This document shows positions 1 to 7,112 of a stretch of DNA of 36,203 bases, piece by piece (within the stretch, counting starts at the first letter, position 1; each line of letters starts with the position of its first letter). The DNA lies in contig JAGQWJ010000028.1 of NCBI GenBank assembly GCA_020437395.1, positions 1-36,203 on the forward strand, in the 5' to 3' direction. Below the pieces are notes generated by a model that did no database searches, was not told where the DNA came from, and was given only the letters and a program-made list of their open reading frames with translations. Position numbers and translations under genes: made by a program. This stretch comes from Ignavibacteriota bacterium (GTDB lineage: Bacteria > Bacteroidota > Ignavibacteria > Kapaibacteriales > UBA2268).

Positions 1-1542
1 TTTTTTGATTATTAAGTTCTTTGATTGAATTATACCTTTATTATCTACTTTGAGAGTATAAAGACCTTGTGGGAGTTCGCTTACATCTAAACTATAATCT
101 ATATCAAATATTTCTATTTTCTCCATTACTTTTCTACCTGAATAATCATATAACTCTAAGTTATAAGGTAACCCTAAAGTTTGAATATTAATAAAATTAC
201 TTGTAGGGTTAGGGTATAGAGAGAAATTAAAAGTTGTAATTGGTTGATTTACATCTGTAACCAAATCCCTACTCATCTTAAAGAAGTAGGTTTTGTTATT
301 AACCCTATTTACTATATCATGTTCTCCCAGTCCTATGATTAGTCCTTCATCATCCGATGTTAAATAATAAACTTCTTCTTCTAACCTATCAACATCTGTT
401 CCGTTCCATGTAAATTCTTTTTTAATATTAAAATCAGTATCAATAACTGAAATCCAATAATCTGAATATGTACCATCTACAAATGTCTTCCCATTAGTTG
501 AAGCACTTCCGTAAAAGTAAATCATACCAGTATATTCATCAAAATGAATATTCTTAAGTTCAATCTTATGATTAAATTCAATATCAACAACTTTTTCAAA
601 TTCATTAGTTTCAATTTCATATCCGAATATAGTTATCTTATTGTCTAATAGATATTTATTTTTTACTGAGCTGTCCTGTTTACTAACAGCGAAGTAGAAT
701 TTATTATCAAACTCGAAAGTTTTAGGTGATAAGTAAGTATATTCTTTTTCTAATATAATAGTATCAACAGCAAGGTCTAATTTATTAATCCTATAAATCT
801 CAAATTTATTTAGTGTGTCGATAATTCCTTCTTCAAATAAAAGACTATTATAGATATTTAGTACTGTAAAATAATTTGCATTATCATAAATTATATAATC
901 TGTTGTGTATTGAGATTCAGTTTTTAGAGTAAATACTAATTGTTTATCTAAACTATCACCATCAATTTTAATTTTGTACAACTTTTGTGTTTGATAATTC
1001 ACATCACTAAAAACACTAGTTGGGTCAACTTTATAAAAAGTATCATTTATTAGTGGTCTATACTTATCTATAAGAATGTTTTCATTATATGTATTTTTTT
1101 TCTCAAAATAAACCTTGACTCCATCATTTGATAATTTTGTAAGAGTAACTTGATTAGGTATCTTCTCTAATCTTTTTGAAACTATTACAATATCTTCATC
1201 GTGTTTATACATTGATTTAACAAAATACGACTCACTAACAAGTCCTAACTCTATAGCACGAGAATCTTGAATTGAACCATCTTCCAAATTGTAATGAACA
1301 ATAAAGTAATTAAATTGTTTTTCACCAGGAATAATTAATGATTTTGTGTTAATACTGACTAAATCATTTCCCATAATAATTGATTTAAATGGGTTAAATA
1401 AATAATTGACTTTTTCAAAATCATATATCTTTATTTGACTGTATAAACTTATTGGACTAAAAATCAATAATAATAAACTAACGACACTCGATAATACAAT
1501 CACTCGAATAATCGCAGTCAAAATGGTTGTCTGGATAGTCAT
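1..1542 (-). CDS. T9SS-sorted exported protein, 3' end cut off by window edge
   Basis: This is an open minus-strand frame of 514 codons with no stop before the window edge. The N-terminus has Arg13 followed by a hydrophobic stretch (VIVLSSVVSLLLLIFSPIS) and a probable cleavage site before SLYSQ, so it should be exported. The centre is beta-rich with no family I recognise. The last about 80 residues are a type A Por secretion C-terminal sorting domain: YPNPTSNF, then ELYDYSGRKV, then LPQGLYTLKV, ending close to the edge in IIKK. Such domains direct proteins through the type IX system to the cell surface. The stop must lie just outside the window. The start is uncertain: ATG at 1542 overlaps the upstream gene by 65 nt, ATG at 1554 is also in frame, and GTG at 1503 would overlap less but leave no basic n-region. 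It is likely translationally coupled to the Cys-rich gene upstream. Confidence 0.8.
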   Translation of the reverse strand, partial: MTIQTTILTAIIRVIVLSSVVSLLLLIFSPISLYSQIKIYDFEKVNYLFNPFKSIIMGNDLVSINTKSLIIPGEKQFNYFIVHYNLEDGSIQDSRAIELGLVSESYFVKSMYKHDEDIVIVSKRLEKIPNQVTLTKLSNDGVKVYFEKKNTYNENILIDKYRPLINDTFYKVDPTSVFSDVNYQTQKLYKIKIDGDSLDKQLVFTLKTESQYTTDYIIYDNANYFTVLNIYNSLLFEEGIIDTLNKFEIYRINKLDLAVDTIILEKEYTYLSPKTFEFDNKFYFAVSKQDSSVKNKYLLDNKITIFGYEIETNEFEKVVDIEFNHKIELKNIHFDEYTGMIYFYGSASTNGKTFVDGTYSDYWISVIDTDFNIKKEFTWNGTDVDRLEEEVYYLTSDDEGLIIGLGEHDIVNRVNNKTYFFKMSRDLVTDVNQPITTFNFSLYPNPTSNFINIQTLGLPYNLELYDYSGRKVMEKIEIFDIDYSLDVSELPQGLYTLKVDNKGIIQSKNLIIKK

Positions 1543-2098
1543 CGCATGCCTCATATTGTGCTGGTTGATAATCTGTAAATAATAATCCATTTTCGTCTCT
1601 ATTTGCAATAATTTGCTCTACACAGCAATAATAGTTTTGACTACATGATCTAATCTCCCCCACCATCATTTGTTGTATATTATCAATTTTCCAACAAATA
1701 TAATTACAAGAACCAGGTCTCCAATGATTAAATTCATATGAAGAGCCATTAGTTGAAGGAAGATTGAGTAGAACAGAGAGTTCTATTGTCAATTCATTTT
1801 CGCATCTTTCATAAAATCCAGGTAGATTTCGTACATGTGTATAACAAGTGCCTGGAGGTAAAAATAGTCTATCAATGTAAGTATCTATTGCTCCATTACA
1901 GAATCGGTAACCGTAACCAACTACAATATCACAAGTTTTATTTATCCCACCCTCTACATAATTATAGGTAAAAGTTAAAGTCCCAGTTGTCCAAGGAACA
2001 CTATCGCAATCCAAACACATATCTGGATTTGGTGGAATAATTGCATAGGAACTTATAGTGCTAAACAGGAAAATAACTAATACAATATACTTTTTCAT
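1478..2098 (-). CDS. Cys-rich secreted protein (paralogue of 4684-5316)
   Basis: 206 residues with a clear signal peptide (MKKYIVLVIFLFSTISSYA). The mature part has 15 cysteines, suggesting a disulfide-stabilised periplasmic or surface protein. I do not recognise a named family. It is homologous to the 210-residue protein at 4684-5316: shared landmarks in order are a CD pair (Cys56), CYT (Cys85), a CE pair (Cys99), ICWKI (Cys135), a central Cys cluster (152-159), Cys185, and a C-terminal CIIEC (201-205) matching CYIIHTPC. Its 3' end overlaps the start of the T9SS gene downstream. An AT-rich pentanucleotide tract lies 46-70 nt upstream of the ATG. The position among T9SS-sorted proteins suggests a cell-surface role; the biochemical function is unknown. 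Confidence 0.8.
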   Translation of the reverse strand: MKKYIVLVIFLFSTISSYAIIPPNPDMCLDCDSVPWTTGTLTFTYNYVEGGINKTCDIVVGYGYRFCNGAIDTYIDRLFLPPGTCYTHVRNLPGFYERCENELTIELSVLLNLPSTNGSSYEFNHWRPGSCNYICWKIDNIQQMMVGEIRSCSQNYYCCVEQIIANRDENGLLFTDYQPAQYEACDDYPDNHFDCDYSSDCIIECR

Positions 2099-2143
2099 AA
2101 AACCCTCTCTATTAAAATATAAAAAAATTTGTAGGGCAATAAT

Positions 2144-2168
2144 AAAATAAAATAGAATAAAATAAAAT
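2144..2168. repeat. Imperfect (AAAAT)5 pentanucleotide tract
   Basis: Five consecutive units AAAAT, AAAAT, AGAAT, AAAAT, AAAAT lie 46-70 nt upstream of the Cys-rich gene start at 2098. The position resembles the (TAAAT)6 tract upstream of the lipoprotein gene at 16954-17847. Confidence 0.6.
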
Positions 2169-2308
2169 CCAAATATTATTTACAAAGCAAGTATTTTTAT
2201 GTACATTACTTTAAAGTGATGAGAATGCTCACTTCCAAAGCGTGAAAGGCAAATTTTGTTACCAATCACACACATCTTCATTTTTTAATATTTCCTTCAA
2301 TTATCCCC

Positions 2309-2336
2309 CAAAAATGATTAAATTTCAGATTATTAG
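2309..2336 (+). repeat. 28-nt direct repeat, copy 1
   Basis: CAAAAATGATTAAATTTC, then A, then GATTATTAG. The same 28 nt with one mismatch (A to G) is found at 5768-5795 just upstream of trpS. The two copies have the same orientation and bracket the 2506-5316 gene pair. Each contains an ATG followed by codons for IKF(Q/R)II; in this copy the frame stops soon after. Confidence 0.7.
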
Positions 2337-2466
2337 TCATAACTGGTAAAGTAATGCGGAAATATGTATGGGCTTGCGTTGAGTTCTATACAAGCAAGGC
2401 GGACACGGCGATTTGCGAATAAATATAAACGTAGATGCAAGCTAGGTTATGTAATAGAAATAAATG

Positions 2467-2485
2467 AAAAAGGAGCCGCAGCTCC
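2467..2485 (-). terminator. Rho-independent terminator of the Asp-box T9SS gene
   Basis: On the minus strand: GGAGC, TGCG loop, GCTCC, then TTTTT. A 5-bp GC-rich stem with a tetraloop and U-run begins about 20 nt after the stop codon at 2506. Confidence 0.75.
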
Positions 2486-2505
2486 ATTGGTTTAATCTCC
2501 ATTTC

Positions 2506-4668
2506 TTATTCCACTACAACTTTCACGGCTTTCTCCTCAGTTCCGTGCTTGATATTGATTAGATATATACCTGGCTGAACTGATGAGCAATCCCATATTA
2601 AGTTGCCATGGTGGCTCTCTAGCTTAACTAATCTGATTTTATCATAAGCATTTATTTTCTTTCCTGATATATCATAAATGTTAATATCGTCTGTGGTCAT
2701 TGGTAAATTTATATCCCAATAGAAAAGAACTTTAACCTCTGAGTTCGCTGGGTTGGGGTAAGGTGGATAAGTGTACAGATAATTACCTCCAAAGTCTGTT
2801 TCGACTGAAGATTTTACTTCTATGCCAAAGTCAGAAAGTTTAGCTCGCCAGTTTCCATATTCAGAAGTTAAAATCAAATATTCACCTGATACAATTCCAT
2901 TATTGAAATATAGTTCTTTCCCATCAGGTGTTAATAGATTTACTTCATATTTTTCCCAATCCGCACCATCATTACTAGATATAAACACATCGGTAGTTGT
3001 CAACAAAATCAAAAATCCATTATATGATAATACTCTCAACCAAATAAGATTAGATTGTATATTCATATTTAAGGTTATCCAAGTTTTTCCTAAATCAGTT
3101 GACTTATATATCTTTTTACTTACGCGATCCAGAGTGTAAAGGAAATTTTTATCTTTTATAGTATAATAATTAACTTTGACTTCTTCGTTTACTTTTTCAT
3201 ATTCCCATGTTAATCCATTATCATAAGTTTTATAAATCCCTTCAGAACTATACAATATTAAATCCAATTCATTTAATCTAATGAAATTCTGAATAGATAT
3301 TTCGTTTCCAAGTACTTCATTTTCGTATTTTTTCCATGTTAATCCAGCATCTTCTGAAATATAATTTCCATATTTATTACTTGAAAGTAAAATTCTATTA
3401 TCAAAGATGATAATATTACGAATCCAGCCTTGAGTACTAAATATACCAAGATTGTCGAATTTCCAATTTTTCCCATAATCGGTTGATATAAATATTGATG
3501 TATATCCATCATCAACTACTACAAAAATGCTGTCTCTATTAAATATGTTGCTTAATCTATTATATCTAGAATAAAGGCTTTCACTGTAAAATTGCCAACT
3601 TGCTCCTTTATCTGTTGAATAGTTTATTGTAAATCCACCAGTAGAAAACAATGTATCTCTTTCTTCCATAATAAAACTTTGATCCTCATCATCTGTGAGT
3701 GGAGTATTTCTGACCCAATACTTTTTTTCATAATCAAATGAAAAAATTTTTTTTCTAGTTGTTAAATAGTACAATTTGTCATCATTTACTAAAATATCAC
3801 CACATCCATACCAATCTAATCCATCATCAATTGACTCCCAATTTTCTCCACCATCGGAGGAAACAAGCACTTGATTAGAACAAGCAAATATCAAATCTCT
3901 ATATGAAATTACTTCTCTTCCTTGTATATGAAGACTAGTATCAGTTGTCCATGTTTCTCCATAATCTGTTGACTTATATAATCTATCTTCTTTAGTAAAT
4001 GCGAATAAAACATCATCATGAAATAATAAATTTATGATATATTCTCGCATCGATTCTGATAATTTCCAAGTTTTACCTTTATCTTTGGAAATATAGAGTT
4101 CTCCATACTCAGGTTGACGATCAAAAGACTGATCTGGATCAGCTGCAAATATATAGTTACCTTTTGTAATCATTACATCTGCAAAAATAGAATCCGTTTT
4201 CGTTTCATCCGTAAAGATTTTCTCAAACTTATCAGACCCTCGTTCTAGTTTATATAAACTTGTATTATTCGATTGTAGGAATATAGTTTGATTTACTATA
4301 GCAATGTAAGGAAGTACAAAAGTATTACCATACCATTTGTAATCTGAAAACTTCCAACTTTCTCCATAATCATAAGACCAATAAACTCCCTTTTGAGTAG
4401 TTGTAATGACTACATTATCTTTTTGATTGAAATAGTGAATTATACCTTTGTCAGCAAAAAATCCAGTATCCAGTTTTAACCATTCTTCCATTTCACTTTG
4501 ATTTCTATATACATAGCCATCTGTAGAGCTATAAAAATATAAATCATTATTGAAGCTAAAAATAGAATAGGCAGAGTTATAATCATAAGGTCCATCTGCT
4601 TTTGTCCAAATATTGGACAAAAGCACGAGTGGGTATATAAATATTAACGTTAACACAAAAGTTTTCAT
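2506..4668 (-). CDS. Asp-box (BNR/sortilin-like) repeat protein with T9SS sorting domain
   Basis: 720 residues. An N-terminal signal peptide (MKTFVLTLIFIYPLVLLSNIW) is followed by about ten Asp-box motifs of form S-x-D-x-G-x-x-W, such as SYDYGESW, SKDKGKTW, STDYGETW, SSDGGENW, SEDAGLTW and STDLGKTW. These imply a beta-propeller of the sialidase/VPS10/Ycf48-like type. The last about 85 residues are a type A T9SS domain: YPPYPNPANSEVKV, then INIYDISGKKI, then VQPGIYLINIK. The protein is therefore expected on the cell surface or outside the cell. No sialidase catalytic Arg/Glu/Tyr set was identified, so a binding or structural role is as likely as an enzymatic one. The downstream terminator at 2467-2485 ends the transcript; the Cys-rich gene starting at 5316 lies 15 nt upstream and is probably co-transcribed. 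Confidence 0.88.
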   Translation of the reverse strand: MKTFVLTLIFIYPLVLLSNIWTKADGPYDYNSAYSIFSFNNDLYFYSSTDGYVYRNQSEMEEWLKLDTGFFADKGIIHYFNQKDNVVITTTQKGVYWSYDYGESWKFSDYKWYGNTFVLPYIAIVNQTIFLQSNNTSLYKLERGSDKFEKIFTDETKTDSIFADVMITKGNYIFAADPDQSFDRQPEYGELYISKDKGKTWKLSESMREYIINLLFHDDVLFAFTKEDRLYKSTDYGETWTTDTSLHIQGREVISYRDLIFACSNQVLVSSDGGENWESIDDGLDWYGCGDILVNDDKLYYLTTRKKIFSFDYEKKYWVRNTPLTDDEDQSFIMEERDTLFSTGGFTINYSTDKGASWQFYSESLYSRYNRLSNIFNRDSIFVVVDDGYTSIFISTDYGKNWKFDNLGIFSTQGWIRNIIIFDNRILLSSNKYGNYISEDAGLTWKKYENEVLGNEISIQNFIRLNELDLILYSSEGIYKTYDNGLTWEYEKVNEEVKVNYYTIKDKNFLYTLDRVSKKIYKSTDLGKTWITLNMNIQSNLIWLRVLSYNGFLILLTTTDVFISSNDGADWEKYEVNLLTPDGKELYFNNGIVSGEYLILTSEYGNWRAKLSDFGIEVKSSVETDFGGNYLYTYPPYPNPANSEVKVLFYWDINLPMTTDDINIYDISGKKINAYDKIRLVKLESHHGNLIWDCSSVQPGIYLINIKHGTEEKAVKVVVE

Positions 4669-4683
4669 AATTATTCTATTTTT

Positions 4684-5316
4684 TTATTTATTACAAGGTG
4701 TATGAATAATATAACAATCCGACTCTTCACCAACATACGAAGTCGGTTTAGTAATTTCCCAACTCTCTAAGGTACAGTTAGGTGTTCCAATAAGGGTTCC
4801 ATTAGATGCACTGGTATGTAATCCTAAAGCATCTATACAATACGAATATGTCACCTCACAATAAGAATCATCATCACAAGGGAGATAATAGTAAATGTTT
4901 AAATCAGGATTTTGATTAATACTATATAACACAATTTTCCAGCAAATTGGGTATTCAAAGATTACATTTAATCTTTCAGTTCCATTACATGGTGGTATTT
5001 CTTTTTCGCAATGTAAAATAATATAAGCAGAAGTTGTTATTTGAGCTATTATGCTGTCATAAATTTCTTGATCTGTTAATGTAGTATAACATCCATATAA
5101 AAGTCTATAGGAATGGATTTTAACTTCACCTGGGTAATTAGGTTTACAATAAATGCATAAACGTATTTCATAATCACACCCATCAACTGAAACTGTGTCT
5201 TTAACTTCAACCCCTCCTAAATCACAAAGTCCAGCCTCTGCTTCGCTTTTCATCCCTACTGTTAGAAGGAATAATGTTACTCCAAGAGCAACTAGTATGT
5301 TCGTAAATCTTTTCAT
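4684..5316 (-). CDS. Cys-rich secreted protein (paralogue of 1478-2098)
   Basis: 210 residues with signal peptide MKRFTNILVALGVTLFLLTV and probable cleavage near SEAEA. The mature chain has 14 cysteines. Landmarks shared with the 206-residue protein at 1478-2098 are CD (Cys47), CYT (Cys76), CEK (Cys103), ICWKI (Cys125), CDDDSYC (147-153), Cys181 and the terminal CYIIHTPC (201-208). The gene ends 15 nt before the Asp-box T9SS gene, so the order is Cys-rich then T9SS protein, repeated at 2098 to 1. This repeated pairing suggests a functional link such as an accessory or surface partner of the T9SS protein (inference). No enzyme motif was seen. It lacks a sorting domain itself. Confidence 0.82.
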   Translation of the reverse strand: MKRFTNILVALGVTLFLLTVGMKSEAEAGLCDLGGVEVKDTVSVDGCDYEIRLCIYCKPNYPGEVKIHSYRLLYGCYTTLTDQEIYDSIIAQITTSAYIILHCEKEIPPCNGTERLNVIFEYPICWKIVLYSINQNPDLNIYYYLPCDDDSYCEVTYSYCIDALGLHTSASNGTLIGTPNCTLESWEITKPTSYVGEESDCYIIHTPCNK

Positions 5317-5363
5317 TATCTTAACTCCAATAATTAATTTATAATAATTATTGGGGAATTTTG

Positions 5364-5371
5364 TATTTTTG
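5364..5371 (+). promoter_or_regulatory. Candidate -7 box (TAnnTTTG)
   Basis: TATTTTTG matches the Bacteroidota -7 consensus. No well-spaced -33 TTTG is obvious (a TTG sits only 13 nt upstream). It would start a transcript running into the hairpin at 5416-5456 and on towards trpS. Confidence 0.35.
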
Positions 5372-5415
5372 TGGATGTTAATTTGGTTCTGCCCGAATTT
5401 ATTTTAACATATACA

Positions 5416-5456
5416 GGTCAGAAAAGCACCCCATTGTTTTTTCTGGTCTTTTTTTT
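5416..5456 (+). terminator. Plus-strand terminator-like hairpin
   Basis: GGTCAGAAAA (5416-5425) pairs with TTTTCTGGTC (5439-5448) with two G-U wobbles, followed by a T-run to 5456. No protein gene on the plus strand precedes it, so it ends either a small RNA or a short trpS leader. Confidence 0.5.
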
Positions 5457-5625
5457 ACATATTTATTTCCCCTATCAAAGTAAACAATCTGAGTTTAACT
5501 AAATAAAAAATAATGAATTCTCCAAATATTTCCCTCTAGAAATATATTTTATGCCCTCACTGAACTCTTAAACCAATTAAAACTTCTTTTTACTCTCGTC
5601 AATTTAGATAGGAACAAAGAAAATT

Positions 5626-5721
5626 GTGAACCTGTGGTTCAAAACCAAAAATATATTATTAATTGGTATGGAATTGCATAGATTTAGTAAGATTTTAGAT
5701 AAGGGAACAGGTTCCCTTTTT
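5626..5721 (+). promoter_or_regulatory. Possible transcription attenuator upstream of trpS
   Basis: GAACC-TGT-GGTTC (5628-5640) can form a hairpin. Its 5' part, GAACCTGT (5628-5635), is perfectly complementary to ACAGGTTC (5707-5714) inside the terminator hairpin at 5701-5721. The two pairings are mutually exclusive, the layout of an attenuator or antiterminator. A Trp codon (TGG, 5635-5637) lies within the first hairpin in a frame opening with GTG 5626. The mechanism is inferred; T-box signatures are absent. Confidence 0.4.
5701..5721 (+). terminator. Terminator hairpin in the trpS leader
   Basis: AAGGGAA (5701-5707), loop CAGG, TTCCCTT (5712-5718), followed by further T. It is a strong stem about 100 nt before the trpS start, with no plus-strand gene upstream to terminate. 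Confidence 0.6.
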
Positions 5722-5767
5722 GCGAAGAGTAAAAAACAACTTTTAATAAATAGCGGGTATAATTATT

Positions 5768-5795
5768 CAAAAATGATTAAATTTCGGATTATTAG
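5768..5795 (+). repeat. 28-nt direct repeat, copy 2
   Basis: Same sequence as 2309-2336 with G replacing A at the 19th position. It lies 22 nt upstream of the trpS start, and the ATG inside it is in frame with trpS (MIKFRIIRNPTTRKN before MSEKK). Confidence 0.7.
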
Positions 5796-5817
5796 AAATC
5801 CAACAACAAGAAAGAAT

Positions 5818-6813
5818 ATGTCTGAGAAGAAGAGAATACTAAGCGGAATACAGCCATCGGGAGTGCTAACTATCGGTCATCTGACTGGAGCACTTACCAA
5901 TTGGAATAAAATGCAAAAGGAATTCGAATCATTTTTTATGATAGCCGATTTGCACGCTATTACCCAAAAGCAAGAACCAGCTAATCTTCGTTCATGGACA
6001 TTGGACACAGCAGCTATGTTCTTGGCTTGTGGTATTGACCCAGAGACTTCCGTTATGTTCACTCAATCGCATGTACCTGCTCACGCACAATTAGCTTGGG
6101 TTATGAGTTCATTCACTGGTATGGGTGAAGCAGAACGTATGACTCAATTCAAAGATAAATCAAAGAAAAAACCAGACAATGTAAACGTAGGACTATTATC
6201 GTACCCGATACTTATGGCATGCGATATATTGCTTTACCAAGCAGATGCTGTGCCTGTTGGAGACGACCAAAAGCAGCATTTGGAGCTTACTCGTAATCTT
6301 GCTCAAAGGTTCAATCATCATTATTCTGATACTTTTGTTATACCAGATCCATATATACCAGAAGTCGGCGCTAGGATAATGAGTCTTCAAGAGCCGACAG
6401 CTAAAATGTCGAAATCTGATCCAAATCAAAATGCTGTGATATTCTTAACAGATGATAATGATACTATTATTCGAAAAATAAAGCGTTCGGTAACAGATTC
6501 TGGAAGTGAAGTGAATGTTGGAAAAGGAAAAGAAGGTATTGAGAATTTGATTACACTTTTATCTGTTTCTACTGGTAAAAGTGCAAAAGAGATAATTGTA
6601 GAATACGAGGGTGAGGGATATGGAAAGTTCAAATCGGACGTAGCAGAGGCAGTTGCATCGTATATTGAACCGATTCGCGAGGAATTCAAGCGATACAGAG
6701 AAGACAAGGAAATGCTAACTAATATCTTAAAAAAGGGTGATGAAAAAGCTAATAAAGTAGCCTTTAAAACGTTATCTAAAGTGTATAAGAAAGTCGGTTT
6801 CTTACAATATTAA
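5818..6813 (+). CDS. trpS: Tryptophanyl-tRNA synthetase
   Basis: 331 residues, the usual length for bacterial TrpS, a class I synthetase that charges tRNA-Trp in the cytoplasm. The start MSEKKRILSGIQPSG was chosen because family homology begins there; the frame is open further upstream to 5626 but that part has no TrpS character. Visible signatures are the HIGH-type motif TIGH (residues 18-21), the QADAVPVGDDQKQHLELTR Trp/tRNA-site segment, and KMSKS at 196-200, all at the expected positions. The C-terminal anticodon-binding helices are present. The gene stands alone between a leader with terminator-like structures and an fmdB-like gene with its own promoter, so control by attenuation is possible. 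Confidence 0.96.
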   Translation: MSEKKRILSGIQPSGVLTIGHLTGALTNWNKMQKEFESFFMIADLHAITQKQEPANLRSWTLDTAAMFLACGIDPETSVMFTQSHVPAHAQLAWVMSSFTGMGEAERMTQFKDKSKKKPDNVNVGLLSYPILMACDILLYQADAVPVGDDQKQHLELTRNLAQRFNHHYSDTFVIPDPYIPEVGARIMSLQEPTAKMSKSDPNQNAVIFLTDDNDTIIRKIKRSVTDSGSEVNVGKGKEGIENLITLLSVSTGKSAKEIIVEYEGEGYGKFKSDVAEAVASYIEPIREEFKRYREDKEMLTNILKKGDEKANKVAFKTLSKVYKKVGFLQY

Positions 6814-6815
6814 TA

Positions 6816-6842
6816 TTGATAGACGGATTTTACTTATTTTTG
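6816..6842 (+). promoter_or_regulatory. Bacteroidota-type promoter
   Basis: TTG at 6816-6818 and TATTTTTG at 6835-6842, spaced 19 nt start to start, matching the -33/-7 arrangement. It lies 36 nt before the FmdB-like start. Confidence 0.55.
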
Positions 6843-6878
6843 CAATCAATTTATTATTAACTATTTATTTTGTTTGAT

Positions 6879-7112
6879 ATGCCAACTTATGTTTATATAT
6901 GTGACGAGACTGGTGAAGAGTTCGAATATATCCAAGGTATTAACTCTGATGCTTTGGAGTATTGGCCCGAAGATGTAAATGGTTTCGATGCTAACAAACC
7001 TAAGAAAGTACGTAGAAAAATCGGTTCAGGAATTGGTGTCATGTTAAAAGGAACTGGATTCTACGAAACTGATTATGTCAAGAAATCTGGTAGCCCAGAA
7101 AACAAAGACTAG
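6879..7112 (+). CDS. FmdB-family small protein with degenerate zinc ribbon
   Basis: 77 residues beginning MPTYVYICDETG, the typical FmdB/CxxC_CxxC_SSSS opening; a TTG three codons upstream is a less likely start. The C-terminal half keeps the family signature (KVRRKIGSGIGVMLKGTGFYETDY). The zinc ribbon is largely lost: of the expected CxxCG...CPxCG, only Cys8 remains (CDETG, and WPEDV where CPxCG would be). The family was named after a putative regulator of formamidase, but its role in most bacteria is unknown. The last four bases overlap the 3' end of the convergent holB gene. Confidence 0.82.
   Translation: MPTYVYICDETGEEFEYIQGINSDALEYWPEDVNGFDANKPKKVRRKIGSGIGVMLKGTGFYETDYVKKSGSPENKD

Larger units (their letters stand above)
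2099..2505. other. 407-nt intergenic region with repeat copy and terminator
   Basis: This holds the pentanucleotide tract (2144-2168), one copy of a 28-nt direct repeat (2309-2336), a stretch visibly richer in G and C than its surroundings (about 2350-2450), and the terminator of the upstream minus-strand gene (2467-2485). The GC-richer stretch contains a 43-codon plus-strand frame (2364-2495) that runs through the terminator and matches nothing I know, so I do not call it a gene. The contrast in composition may mark the remnant of inserted DNA. Confidence 0.5.
5317..5817. other. 501-nt non-coding region upstream of trpS
   Basis: This region separates the divergent Cys-rich gene (minus) and trpS (plus). 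A plus-strand TAnnTTTG box (5364-5371), a U-tailed hairpin (5416-5456), a second U-tailed hairpin (5701-5721) with a complementary upstream segment (5628-5635), and a second copy of the 28-nt repeat (5768-5795) are visible. A frame in phase with trpS is open from GTG 5626, but it contains a terminator and has no TrpS-like sequence, so I treat it as leader. Confidence 0.55.

Noticed and set aside
2364..2495. 43-codon plus-strand ORF
   Set aside because: It runs through the minus-strand terminator, has no recognisable sequence and no promoter or ribosome-binding signal.
5400..5730. T-box riboswitch before trpS
   Set aside because: No T-box consensus (AGGGUGGNACCGCG-like) or stem I specifier arrangement is present; only a simpler two-state pairing is visible.
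5626..5817. 64-codon N-terminal extension of TrpS
   Set aside because: The extension has no TrpS homology, includes a terminator hairpin and a repeat copy, and starting at 5818 gives the usual length with HIGH and KMSKS motifs in the expected places.
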